A stretch of 64,000 bases of DNA, taken from assembly GCA_021798875.1 (NCBI GenBank), contig JAJZBN010000001.1, positions 1 to 64,000 on the forward strand, in the 5' to 3' direction. The notes beneath the pieces were generated by a model that was not told the DNA's origin, ran no database searches, and saw only the letters and a program-made list of their open reading frames with translations. Shown here in pieces: positions 45,747 to 54,861 of the stretch. Origin of the DNA: a bacterium (GTDB taxonomy: Bacteria; SZUA-79; Acidulodesulfobacterales; Acidulodesulfobacteraceae). Each line of letters begins with the position of its first letter. Position 1 is the stretch's first letter. Made by a program: the position numbers and the translations under genes.

Positions 45747-46457
45747 ATGCAAAAAATAGACGAAAAGTCAAAAAAATTAATAGAAGAAAATTTTAATCTC
45801 GTAAATAAAGTCGCAAACTTTATGTCGCTGAAATTTAACGGCGTCGTAAATAAAGACGATATAATAGAGTTTGGAATTTTCGGATTGATAGATGCGGCTA
45901 TAAAGTTCGACCCGTCAAAAAACGAAAATTTCCGGTTTTATGCCGTGACGCGGATAAAAGGTACGATATTGGACAATGTACGCAAACTTGATTATATGCC
46001 GAGAAACGTCCGCGAACTTTCCGGAAGAATAGAAAAAGTTTATGCTAAATTAGAACAGAAATATGGCAGAATGCCTTCCGACGAAGAGATTGCGGAAGAA
46101 TTAAGCATAGGAATAGGCGAACTTAACGAAATGTTTTATAAAATAAGAGGAGCCTCTTTTTTAAACGATAAAGATTTTATATCAATGGATAAGCCCAAAT
46201 CGGAGACGTTAGATACTATAGAAAGCAAAGAGCCTTCGGCTATGGATGTACTTTTAATAGAAGAAAAGAAAAATATGCTGATAAAATATATAGATATGCT
46301 TGAAGAAGTTGAAAAAAATGTTTTAATGATGTATTATTACGATGAACTTACTTTAAAAGAGATAGGTCATATTTTAAATTTAACCGAATCTAGGATATGT
46401 CAGATTCATTCTAAGTCAATTTTAAAATTGAGGTCAAAATTAAAAGCCTATGAATAA
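45747..46457 (+). CDS. fliA: RNA polymerase sigma factor FliA (sigma28)
   Basis: FliA is the sigma factor for late flagellar genes, held inactive by FlgM until hook completion. Region 2 (GLIDAAIKFDPSKNENFRFYAVTRIKGTILD), region 3 (ELSGRIEKVYAKLEQKYGRMPSDEEIAEEL) and region 4 (LTLKEIGHILNLTESRICQIHSK) are all present in 236 residues. The ATG at 45747 is chosen because upstream in-frame sequence is repeat DNA. No clear Shine-Dalgarno is present. It overlaps the next gene by 8 bp. Confidence 0.95.
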   Translation: MQKIDEKSKKLIEENFNLVNKVANFMSLKFNGVVNKDDIIEFGIFGLIDAAIKFDPSKNENFRFYAVTRIKGTILDNVRKLDYMPRNVRELSGRIEKVYAKLEQKYGRMPSDEEIAEELSIGIGELNEMFYKIRGASFLNDKDFISMDKPKSETLDTIESKEPSAMDVLLIEEKKNMLIKYIDMLEEVEKNVLMMYYYDELTLKEIGHILNLTESRICQIHSKSILKLRSKLKAYE

Positions 46458-48438
46458 GAAAGAAATCGAAAAAATCGTTAAGTCGGGAAGCATCGACGAA
46501 AAAAAGAAATTAGTAGAACTTTTAGATTCCGAAAATCTTGAAACTGCCGAGCATGCGCAAGATGCTATAATAAACGGAACAGAAGGGCAGGATAAAAAAG
46601 AACTTGTCAAAAAATTAATGGACACAGCAGTTTCTTCGGATATAGGCATAAGGCTCAGGTCAAACGCTTTCGACGTGTTAAAACGGCTTGCTATGCATGA
46701 CGGCAACTTTTTAATCGATTTTGCGGTCAAAAACAAAGGAAGATACGAAAGAATTACAGCCGAATTAATCAGGTACGGAAAGTTCGACCCAGTCGATCTG
46801 CCGAAAGAAGTTTTAAAAATTCTTGCGTCGAGTCCCGACGAAATTACCAAAGCAAATGCTCTGGAATCCATCGGTATATTAAAAATTAATCTCGGCGGTT
46901 TATTGATTAAATCGTTAAAAGAGGTTAAAAGCAATTTTTTCGTTCTGTCGGCGGCAATTTTTGCCGTAGGAGAACTGAAACTTAAAAAAGCTTTCCCCGT
47001 ATTAAAAGAATTATTTTTAAAAGCGGAAGACAGAGTGGTTAAAAACGTAATTATAGAATCTCTTTCTAAAATAGGCGGGGACGAAATTATAAATTTTCTG
47101 CTCGATATTTTAAAGAATAACGTTAAATATAAATTAGATAAAGTTTATATTCTTAAGGGTCTTTATAAATTATGCATAGCGGACGAGTGCAGCGTGGACG
47201 AAAGCAGCGACGTAAAAAACAAAATGTATGTCCGCCTGTCCAAAATGAATTTAAAAATGAGTTTATATCTGCTAAGCGATTATGAAGAAAAAGATGCGAT
47301 AGACGCTATTTTGTGCTATTTTTCGCTTATGAATCATAAAAAATCACAAAAATTATTTCAATTTATTTTTGATTTTTACAAAAAAAATGAAAACTTAGAC
47401 GAAAACGAGTATAAATACATTAAAGAGATAATCAAAAAATTGGCGAGACCTAAATTTATAACGGAATTTTTAATGACCTTAAGCCCTTTTTCGGAATATA
47501 ACGATAAAACGGATATACTTATTGACGTTTTATCCGAAATTGCATATAAAGACGTAATAGATCTTCTTGCTTTTTATGCGGACAAAAAACTTTTCGTCGA
47601 AGTAAAAATTCTGCTTTTAAAATATTCTACTAAAATCAGCGGTGCTTTATACGAGCGCAGACTTATCGAAGAGGTAGTCGGGAGCTATATAGGCGATGCC
47701 AACGGAAACGTTAGGAAATATGCCGTAAAACTTGCCGGTAATTTTCAATATGCTTCAAAATATATGGACAAGTTTTTTGATAATCTTCTTAAAGAGAAAT
47801 ATGCAGACGTAATAGATGCATACGTAGAAACGATTTCCAACTTTGCGGCGCAAGATAAAAGCGGAGATTATATTAAATTTTTCATAAATAATATTTCTTC
47901 GAAAAACGATAAAATAGCCGAATATTCTTTAAGAATATTGTCGTCGGATAATATTCGCCTTAATGCGAGACAAATCTCCGATTTTTATTCTAAGATATTT
48001 TTATTTAAAAATAAACCTTTAAATTTAAAAAGGCTGCTTGCAAAAAGCCTTGGAAAATTTGATTTGATAAACCACAAAGACGAAACAGCTTTTTTGTTTG
48101 ATGAAAAAGACGAAGAAACTAAATTTAACTATTTGGAATCGCTTTTATCGGCAGGAGAAAAAAAGTCGCCTGTTTACTTAGACGCTCTTAAATCCGGCGG
48201 TTTTTCCGAAATTTTCAGATATAAAGTTGTGGAGCTTATTCAAAAAACAGGCGCAAAAGACATATTCGACAAACTTGCTTCCATGCTTCCATCAGAAAAA
48301 AGCAAAATGGTTAAAATTGCTCTTTTAAAAACGCTTCACGTTTTAAATAAAGAAAAATCTAATTCTATTATTAAAAAATATAATTCTTCAAAAGACGAAG
48401 ATATAAAGAATTTCTCGATTGAATTAATTAACGGATGA
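46450..48438 (+). CDS. HEAT-repeat-like protein of unknown function
   Basis: This 662-residue, Lys/Asp-rich, all-helical protein shows repeating helix-pair units (for example AVGELKLKKAFPVLKELFLK, then RVVKNVIIESLSKIGGDEII) typical of HEAT/armadillo folds. No enzymatic motif or signal peptide is visible. It is translationally coupled to fliA (8-bp overlap) and precedes cheR by about 20 bp, so it probably belongs to motility or chemotaxis. It may be a scaffold; its partner is unknown. Confidence 0.7.
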   Translation: MNKKEIEKIVKSGSIDEKKKLVELLDSENLETAEHAQDAIINGTEGQDKKELVKKLMDTAVSSDIGIRLRSNAFDVLKRLAMHDGNFLIDFAVKNKGRYERITAELIRYGKFDPVDLPKEVLKILASSPDEITKANALESIGILKINLGGLLIKSLKEVKSNFFVLSAAIFAVGELKLKKAFPVLKELFLKAEDRVVKNVIIESLSKIGGDEIINFLLDILKNNVKYKLDKVYILKGLYKLCIADECSVDESSDVKNKMYVRLSKMNLKMSLYLLSDYEEKDAIDAILCYFSLMNHKKSQKLFQFIFDFYKKNENLDENEYKYIKEIIKKLARPKFITEFLMTLSPFSEYNDKTDILIDVLSEIAYKDVIDLLAFYADKKLFVEVKILLLKYSTKISGALYERRLIEEVVGSYIGDANGNVRKYAVKLAGNFQYASKYMDKFFDNLLKEKYADVIDAYVETISNFAAQDKSGDYIKFFINNISSKNDKIAEYSLRILSSDNIRLNARQISDFYSKIFLFKNKPLNLKRLLAKSLGKFDLINHKDETAFLFDEKDEETKFNYLESLLSAGEKKSPVYLDALKSGGFSEIFRYKVVELIQKTGAKDIFDKLASMLPSEKSKMVKIALLKTLHVLNKEKSNSIIKKYNSSKDEDIKNFSIELING

Positions 48439-48460
48439 TGAATAAATAAACTTTATTTTA

Positions 48461-49309
48461 ATGGAATATTCTAATTTAAATTTATCCGACGATGTTTTTA
48501 AAAAGCTTAAGGATATGATTTACGAAATATCCGGCATATTTTTTAGCGACCAGAAGAAATATCTGCTGGAAACAAGGCTGTCTAAAAGAATTTCGGTTTT
48601 AAACCTTTCTAATTTTGAAGATTATTACAACTATTTAAAATATTCGCCGCTTAAAAATGCAGAGATAAAAGAACTTTTAAACAGCATAACTACCAACGAA
48701 ACCAGTTTTTTTAGAGATATGCCTCAGTTAGAAGTTTTCGTGGATGTATTAAAGCAGATAATTCAATCGTCCGGAAATAACGCTATGAAAAATATAAGGA
48801 TATGGAGCGCCGCATGTTCTACGGGAGAAGAACCTTATACCTTAGGAATTTTGATTAAAGAAAATTTTTCCTCGTTGGCTACCGGCATAAAATTTGAAAT
48901 AGTAGGTACGGATATAAGCGAGCGCGTTCTTGAATCGGCAAAAAAGGGCATATATAACGGATATACTCTAAGAAACGCATCGCAGGCTATTCTAGGAAAA
49001 TATTTCGAAAAAATCGGCGAAGACGAATATAAAATTAAAGATGAAATTAAAAAAATGACGGTTTTTGGAAACGTTAATCTTATAAGCGGCAATGAAGTAA
49101 AAAAAAATGGTTCGTTCGATATTGTTTTATGCAGAAATGTTATAATATATTTTGATGCGGAATCGAAAAAGAAAGCTATAGAAAATATATACGAAAGTTT
49201 AAAACCAGGGGGATATCTGTTTTTAGGGCATTCGGAGTCGCTTCACTCTATATCTTCGCTATTTAAGTTGGTAGGGTTGGGCAAAACCCCTCTATACAAA
49301 AAAGAGTAA
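48461..49309 (+). CDS. cheR: Chemotaxis protein methyltransferase CheR
   Basis: CheR transfers methyl groups from SAM to chemoreceptor glutamates. The small N-terminal helical domain (about 1-75) is followed by the conserved TTNETSFFRD, the SAM-binding WSAACSTGEEPYTLGI, EIVGTDIS and FDIVLCRNVIIYFD. At 282 residues it is a normal CheR. No chemoreceptor gene is present in the window. Confidence 0.97.
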   Translation: MEYSNLNLSDDVFKKLKDMIYEISGIFFSDQKKYLLETRLSKRISVLNLSNFEDYYNYLKYSPLKNAEIKELLNSITTNETSFFRDMPQLEVFVDVLKQIIQSSGNNAMKNIRIWSAACSTGEEPYTLGILIKENFSSLATGIKFEIVGTDISERVLESAKKGIYNGYTLRNASQAILGKYFEKIGEDEYKIKDEIKKMTVFGNVNLISGNEVKKNGSFDIVLCRNVIIYFDAESKKKAIENIYESLKPGGYLFLGHSESLHSISSLFKLVGLGKTPLYKKE

Positions 49310-49326
49310 GCAAAAGAGGCATATTC

Positions 49327-49689
49327 ATGAAAAATTATACCGTATTGATCGTCGAAGATTCGATAGTCGTCATAAAATTTTTAACTATAGCTTTCAAAGA
49401 TGCCGGATTCAAAGTAAAAACTGCACAGGATGGATTCGAAGCCTTGGAAAAAGCTATAAAGGAAGATATTAATCTTATAGTTACGGATTTAAATATGCCG
49501 CAAATGGACGGCATAACGCTGTTAAAGAATCTTAAAGAAAACGACGATACTAAAAAGATTCCGGTGATACTTATATCGTCGAATATACCGGGTAAAAATG
49601 AAATAGCGGGGAGTTTTGCTTTTTTGCAGAAGCCTTTTAAAGAAAGCGATATAATACGCCTCGCCAAAAATGCGGTAAAAGATCAATAA
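49327..49689 (+). CDS. Single-domain response regulator
   Basis: This 120-residue receiver domain has the acidic pocket (E10, D11), phosphoacceptor D54 in VTDLNMPQMDG, a Ser at the switch position (about S84-S85) and K102 in QKPF. It is shorter and more divergent than the CheY that follows. It could be a second CheY-type output, a phosphate sink for CheA, or a partner of another kinase. It follows cheR by 17 bp. Confidence 0.9.
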   Translation: MKNYTVLIVEDSIVVIKFLTIAFKDAGFKVKTAQDGFEALEKAIKEDINLIVTDLNMPQMDGITLLKNLKENDDTKKIPVILISSNIPGKNEIAGSFAFLQKPFKESDIIRLAKNAVKDQ

Positions 49690-49690
49690 T

Positions 49691-49720
49691 ATTATTTAAA
49701 TATCGGTATATTTAAATAAT
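49691..49720. terminator. AT-rich perfect hairpin before cheY
   Basis: Two 13-base arms (ATTATTTAAATAT and ATATTTAAATAAT) are separated by CGGT. The symmetry continues weakly outward. It lies two bases after the receiver-gene stop and about 94 bp before cheY. It is low in GC and lacks a T-run, so it is a weak terminator at best; an operator or RNA-processing site is equally possible. Confidence 0.35.
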
Positions 49721-49813
49721 ATATTGATTAAGATATAAATTTTTATTATTATATATTATTAAAATAAAACGGCAGACATTTTATTTTGAAGCATTAACAG
49801 GGGATAATTAAAT

Positions 49814-50200
49814 ATGGCTCTAGATTTATCGATGAGAATTCTCGTAGTGGACGATTTTTCGACCATGAGAAGAATAATAAAAAATATTTTAAAACAGATA
49901 GGTTTTACCAACGTCGACGAAGCCGAAAACGGACAGGCGGCGCTTGCCAAAATAGGCGACGGAGGTAATTACGATTTTGTTATTTCCGATTGGAATATGC
50001 CGGAAATGACAGGGATAGAATTATTAAAGCAGGTAAGGGCAAATGAATCTACTAAAGACCTGCCTTTTTTAATGGTTACCGCCGAAGCTAAAAAAGAAAA
50101 CGTCGTAGAGGCGGTTAAAGCAGGCGTCAATAATTATATAGTAAAACCTTTTACCGCGGAAGTGCTGCAGGAAAAAATTTCAAAAATTTTCCCGGATTAA
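49814..50200 (+). CDS. cheY: Chemotaxis response regulator CheY
   Basis: Phosphorylated CheY binds FliM to change rotation. All key residues are present: D13-D14, phosphoacceptor D59 ([12 protein letters not shown]), T90 and K112 (VKPF). The length of 128 and the opening ([19 protein letters not shown]) are typical of CheY proper. It precedes cheA by about 30 bp. Confidence 0.96.
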   Translation: MALDLSMRILVVDDFSTMRRIIKNILKQIGFTNVDEAENGQAALAKIGDGGNYDFVISDWNMPEMTGIELLKQVRANESTKDLPFLMVTAEAKKENVVEAVKAGVNNYIVKPFTAEVLQEKISKIFPD

Positions 50201-50230
50201 TTTTATTTAATTTTTTAAGGACGGTCCGAA

Positions 50231-52321
50231 ATGATTGACGATTCGATGCAGGAAATTGTAAACGACTTTATTCAGGAAGCGCTTGAACTTCTCGATAGTC
50301 TTAACGAAAATTTTATAGAGTTGGAAAAAAATCCCGAAGATAAAGAAATTTTGAATACTATATTCAGAGCTGCACATACCGTTAAAGGCTCTGCAGGATT
50401 TCTTGGTTTTCAAAACATAGTAGAACTTGCGCACAGCGCCGAAAATATTCTTAATAAATTAAGACAGGGCGAAATAACCCTTACTTCCGAAATGACCGAT
50501 TATCTTTTAAAAACCATGGACATCCTAAGGTCTATGATAGTAACCGTTTCGGAAACCGGCAGCGAAGGAGAACCGCCCGAAGGCAACGCAGAGCTTATTA
50601 AAAAACTTAACGAATTGTCGGAAGGCAAAGGCACGGACGACAAAAAAGAAACGCCGTCCGCAGTTTCAAATGCCGCTGAGCCTGCCGCCGTTCCAGAGAC
50701 GCCTGCCAAAGAAACTGAAAATACAGCCGGCAAAGATAACGATAAAGAAAAAACAAAGACAGCAGATTCTGCTAATAAAACGGCTGATTCCGGAAAAAAG
50801 AAACCAAGAAGTCTCGGAGATATACTTCTAGAGGATAATCTTATTTCAAAGGAAGAATTAGAAGAGATTTATAAAGAAAAAGAAGAAGAAGAACATGCAG
50901 CGGGAAAAATTTCCGCAGTGCCGGAAGTTTCGGCGGAAGAAATACCTCATCCTTCGGCGTCGGCCGAAACTTTTCCGTCTGCCGAAGAAAAACAAGTTTC
51001 TGCCAAACCGGTCGAAGAAATTAAACCTAATCCAAATGTCGTTCAGCAAAAATCAGTCCCTGCAGCTTCAGTTGCCTCTAAGCCTGCTGTTGCAGTTCCA
51101 GTTGCAGAAATTAAAGAAACTACTATAAGGGTAGATATAGAAAGATTAGACAACGTTATGAACTTAGTAGGAGAACTGGTTCTTGCAAGAAACAGGCTTT
51201 TCAATATATCTTCAAAATTAGAAATAAAATATGCCGACGACGATCTCTCTTCCGCCCTTGCGCAGGTTGTTGCAGGACTCAATCTTGTAACGACGGATCT
51301 GCAGCTTGCCGTTATGAAAACGAGAATGCAGCCGGTAAAAAAAGTTTTCAGTAAATTTCCGAGAATGGTTAGAGACCTTTCTAGAGAACTCGGAAAAGAT
51401 ATTGAACTTCTAATTTCAGGCGAAGAAACCGAACTCGATAAATCCGTTATCGAAGAGATAGGGGATCCTTTAGTGCATTTAATCAGAAACAGCGTCGATC
51501 ACGGAATCGAAGACAAAGAAACCAGAAAATTAAACGGAAAACCGGAAAAAGGAACCATAAAATTAGGCGCCGAGCATGAAGGCAATTACATTATTATATC
51601 TGTTATAGACGACGGTAAAGGAATGGATCCCGCGATAATAAAAAGAAAAGCGGTAGAAAAAGGAGTAATAGACGAAAAAACAGCGGCGGGTCTTTCCGAC
51701 AAAGATGCTTTAAATCTTATTTTTGCTCCAGGTTTCAGTACAAAGGATAAAGCTACCGAAATATCGGGAAGAGGCGTAGGAATGGACGTCGTTAAGACGA
51801 ATATACAAAAACTTAACGGTATTATAGAAATTAATTCTACTCCAGGACAGGGTTCTTCCATAATATTAAAACTTCCTCTTACCGTCGCAATTATACAGAC
51901 TTTAATAGTAGGCATAGGCGACGAAGTATTTGCCATACCTTTAAATTCGGTGGTAGAGACTTTAAGAATCAAAGAATCGACTATACAAACTATCGATAAG
52001 CACGAGGTTATCAATTTAAGAAAATCGGTACTTTCATTGTTAAGGCTCGGAGATGAGTTCGGAGTAACCGAAAGCGCTGTTTCTAAGGTAAATGCTAAAT
52101 CTTCCGACAGAGAAATATATGTAGTAGTAGTAGCGCTTGCCGAGAAAAAAATAGGGATAGTAGTGGATGACCTGTTCGGACAGGAAGAAGTCGTCATTAA
52201 ATCGCTCGGGGATTACCAGTTGGGATACAAAGGTATTTCCGGCGCTACTATAACCGGAGACGGAAAAGTAGTTTTAATTATCGACGTAGCGTCTATGATA
52301 GATGCCGTAAGCGTGAGATAA
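50231..52321 (+). CDS. cheA: Chemotaxis histidine kinase CheA
   Basis: CheA is the receptor-coupled kinase that phosphorylates CheY and CheB. An Hpt domain (H49 in AAHTVKGSAGF), a long Ala/Glu/Pro-rich linker (about 130-295), a dimerisation domain, a HATPase (HLIRNSVDHGIE, GRGVGMDVVK) and a C-terminal CheW-like domain are in order. A separate CheY/CheB-binding P2 domain is not obvious. Inside the linker, RSLGDILLEDNLISKEELEE (about 195-215) looks like a small helical module. The length is 696. Confidence 0.97.
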   Translation: MIDDSMQEIVNDFIQEALELLDSLNENFIELEKNPEDKEILNTIFRAAHTVKGSAGFLGFQNIVELAHSAENILNKLRQGEITLTSEMTDYLLKTMDILRSMIVTVSETGSEGEPPEGNAELIKKLNELSEGKGTDDKKETPSAVSNAAEPAAVPETPAKETENTAGKDNDKEKTKTADSANKTADSGKKKPRSLGDILLEDNLISKEELEEIYKEKEEEEHAAGKISAVPEVSAEEIPHPSASAETFPSAEEKQVSAKPVEEIKPNPNVVQQKSVPAASVASKPAVAVPVAEIKETTIRVDIERLDNVMNLVGELVLARNRLFNISSKLEIKYADDDLSSALAQVVAGLNLVTTDLQLAVMKTRMQPVKKVFSKFPRMVRDLSRELGKDIELLISGEETELDKSVIEEIGDPLVHLIRNSVDHGIEDKETRKLNGKPEKGTIKLGAEHEGNYIIISVIDDGKGMDPAIIKRKAVEKGVIDEKTAAGLSDKDALNLIFAPGFSTKDKATEISGRGVGMDVVKTNIQKLNGIIEINSTPGQGSSIILKLPLTVAIIQTLIVGIGDEVFAIPLNSVVETLRIKESTIQTIDKHEVINLRKSVLSLLRLGDEFGVTESAVSKVNAKSSDREIYVVVVALAEKKIGIVVDDLFGQEEVVIKSLGDYQLGYKGISGATITGDGKVVLIIDVASMIDAVSVR

Positions 52322-52394
52322 GTTAAGGCAATTTTAAATAAATAAAATATTATAGATAAAAATTATTTAAGAACAATAAAGGAGTTTTAAATTT

Positions 52395-53480
52395 ATGACA
52401 GAACCTATTAGGGTTTTAATAGTTGACGATTCACCTTTTATGAGGAGGGCTATAAGCTCTTTTTTCGACGACGTTGATGATATTAAAGTCGTAGGAATGG
52501 CGAAAAACGGAGAAGAAGGAATACGGCAGATACAGGAATTAAAACCCGATATAGTTACAATGGATATAGAAATGCCGGTTATGGACGGACTAACCGCCCT
52601 TAAGATAATTATGGAAAAGCATCCTGTGCCCGTAATTATGCTCAGCTCGCTGACGGAGGACGGAGCTAAAGAAACTTTAGACGCTTTAGATATAGGTGCA
52701 GCCGATTATATTCCAAAAAATCTTTCCAACGTATCGCTTAATATTTTAAAAGTAAAAGACGACTTAGTTTCTAAAATAAGAGCTATAACGGCAAAAAAAT
52801 ATTTTTTCAGGAAAACGGACAGGCATGAGCCGGAACCTAAGTCTAATATAATTAAGCGGGAAGGAACGCCGATTGAGACTTCCTGTATCCGCAAAAACGG
52901 AGGCAAAATAGATATAGTAGCCATAGGTTCTTCAACAGGCGGACCAAAAGCCCTGCAGGACGTCATACCCAAAATTCCGGGAAATTTTCCGGTGCCGATT
53001 ATTCTCGTACAGCATATGCCTAAGGCGTTTACCGGTTCTTTTGCCGAAAGGCTGTCGTCTTTATCTCATATAAAAGTCGTAGAAGCGTCCGGAGGAGAAA
53101 TAATTAAACCTGGAAACGCTTATCTGTCGCCTGGCGATAAACATCTTTCTTTGGTTAAAGACTTAAAGGAAGGTTATAAAATTTCGCTTTCCACTGAACC
53201 TGAAGATCTTATTAACAGACCGTCCGTTTCTGTTATGATGGAATCGGTAGCAAAATTATATCCGGGCAGGGCTCTCGGCGTTATACTGACGGGTATGGGC
53301 TCAGACGGTCTTTCCGGTATGAAAAAAATTAAAGAGAGCGGCGGCAGAACCATAGCGCAGGACGAAGCTACCTGCGTCGTTTACGGTATGCCTAAAGCAG
53401 TAGTGGATGCCGGCGTTGCCGATTTAATTCTGCCTATATATAAAATATCCGACCAAATTATCATAGAGACGGAGTGCTGA
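52395..53480 (+). CDS. cheB: Chemotaxis methylesterase CheB
   Basis: CheB removes methyl groups from chemoreceptors when phosphorylated. The receiver domain has D57 in TMDIEMPVMDG. The C-terminal esterase domain has the predicted catalytic triad S180 (GSSTGGP), H207 (VQHMPKAF) and D304 (GMGSDG). The length of 361 is normal. A GGAG ribosome site precedes the ATG. Confidence 0.97.
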   Translation: MTEPIRVLIVDDSPFMRRAISSFFDDVDDIKVVGMAKNGEEGIRQIQELKPDIVTMDIEMPVMDGLTALKIIMEKHPVPVIMLSSLTEDGAKETLDALDIGAADYIPKNLSNVSLNILKVKDDLVSKIRAITAKKYFFRKTDRHEPEPKSNIIKREGTPIETSCIRKNGGKIDIVAIGSSTGGPKALQDVIPKIPGNFPVPIILVQHMPKAFTGSFAERLSSLSHIKVVEASGGEIIKPGNAYLSPGDKHLSLVKDLKEGYKISLSTEPEDLINRPSVSVMMESVAKLYPGRALGVILTGMGSDGLSGMKKIKESGGRTIAQDEATCVVYGMPKAVVDAGVADLILPIYKISDQIIIETEC

Positions 53481-53530
53481 TATTATTATTAATAGATTAA
53501 ACATATATAATTTTAGGAGGAATATGTTTT

Positions 53531-54040
53531 ATGGAAACGGAAAATAAAAAAAATGCGGTTTCGGCTGCCGAACATTCGGCATCCGATGAAATAGTTCAGC
53601 TTGTTACTTTTAAATTGGGCAACGAAGAATTTGCGCTGGATATTTTAAAAGTTCAGGAGATAAACAGGGTAGTCGAAATTACGAAAGTTCCGAAAGCTCC
53701 GGATTTCGTAGAAGGGGTAATCAATTTAAGGGGAAGAGTTATACCTATAGTTGATATAAGAAAGAAATTCCATCTTAATATTAAAGAAGCGACTAAAGAA
53801 ACCAGAATTATCGTAGTAAACATAATGAATAAAACTATAGGTTTAATAGTGGACAGCGTGTCGGAAGTTTTAAGGATTAACTCTTCGACTATACAGCCTC
53901 CTCCGCCGTTAATTGCAGGACTTGATTCAGATTACATTAAAGGCGTAGGAAAACTCGACGAAAGACTTATAATACTTTTAGATATAGACAAGATATTTAC
54001 GACCGGAGAACATAAACTTATAGAAGGCATGATAAAGTGA
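53531..54040 (+). CDS. cheW: Chemotaxis coupling protein CheW
   Basis: CheW bridges CheA to chemoreceptors. This 169-residue protein carries a single CheW domain (about 22-165) with EFALDILKVQEINRVVEITKVP, FVEGVINLRGRVIPIVDIRKKF and GLIVDSVSEVLRI. It is followed within six bases by a ParA-like gene and a second CheW-domain gene. Confidence 0.96.
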   Translation: METENKKNAVSAAEHSASDEIVQLVTFKLGNEEFALDILKVQEINRVVEITKVPKAPDFVEGVINLRGRVIPIVDIRKKFHLNIKEATKETRIIVVNIMNKTIGLIVDSVSEVLRINSSTIQPPPPLIAGLDSDYIKGVGKLDERLIILLDIDKIFTTGEHKLIEGMIK

Positions 54041-54045
54041 TTTAA

Positions 54046-54861
54046 ATGAAATCTCCGTATATCTTTGCAACCGCAAACCAGAAAGGAGGAGTCGGCAAAA
54101 CTACCACGACTATTACGCTTGGAAGTTCCCTTTCCGTTTTCGGGTGCAGAGTACTTTTGGTAGATTTAGACCCTCAGGCAAGCCTTACGAACCACCTTGC
54201 CGTCGAGCCTGAAAAGCTTGAATATTCCATCGCTAACCTTATAATGTCGGATTCCATAAATCCGGCGGACGTTCTTATTAATAAGTATAGACTTAAAAAC
54301 GGGGGATGTTTAGATCTTATACCCTCCAATATAAATCTCGCGAGAATAGAGGCGGAACTTTCCAACTCTAAAGGCGGAGGCTTAAGGCTCAAAGAGAAAT
54401 TAAAGTTTTTTTACGATAATTACGACTATATATTAATAGATTCTTCGCCTGCGTTGAGCGTACTGCTTATAAGCGCGGTAGCGGCATGCGATGAAATTAT
54501 CGTTCCGGTAATGTCCGATTTTTTATCGGTCAGGGGCGTCGAGCTTCTGCTATCTACGATAGATAAAATAGAAAAGGCTCTCGACTATAAATGTTCTTAC
54601 AGACTTTTAATTACTATGTTCGATAAAAGAACGAATTCATCTTTGAAATCACTTGAATACTTTAAAAATAAATATAAAGATACGCATTTTCATAGTATAA
54701 TTAACATAGATACCAGATTTAAAGACGCAAGTATGCTTAGAAAACCGCTTACTTATATCGATGTACATGCAAGAGGAGCTATGGATTATATTAGCGTAGC
54801 AAGAGAAATATTAGACGGTTTTAAAAGTTCCGTCGAATCGGGGGAGGAAAGCAAGATATGA
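54046..54861 (+). CDS. ParA-family ATPase, ParC-like
   Basis: This 271-residue ParA/Soj ATPase has deviant Walker A KGGVGKTT (13-20, with signature K13), VDLDPQASLT (D40, D42) and the DYILIDSSPALSVL motif. No ParB gene is adjacent. Its position directly after cheW and in a 4-bp overlap with a CheW-domain protein matches the ParC/ParP pair of polar chemosensory arrays, so it probably positions the array rather than a chromosome. The function is inferred from context. Confidence 0.82.
   Translation: MKSPYIFATANQKGGVGKTTTTITLGSSLSVFGCRVLLVDLDPQASLTNHLAVEPEKLEYSIANLIMSDSINPADVLINKYRLKNGGCLDLIPSNINLARIEAELSNSKGGGLRLKEKLKFFYDNYDYILIDSSPALSVLLISAVAACDEIIVPVMSDFLSVRGVELLLSTIDKIEKALDYKCSYRLLITMFDKRTNSSLKSLEYFKNKYKDTHFHSIINIDTRFKDASMLRKPLTYIDVHARGAMDYISVAREILDGFKSSVESGEESKI

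Noticed and set aside
51586-52197. Long open frame antisense to cheA (about 203 codons)
   Set aside because: It is a shadow of cheA codon structure: no ribosome site, no recognisable protein, and the plus-strand CheA is unambiguous. Similar antisense frames over flhA (42255-42827), fliN (36460-36984) and the cheB region were rejected for the same reason.
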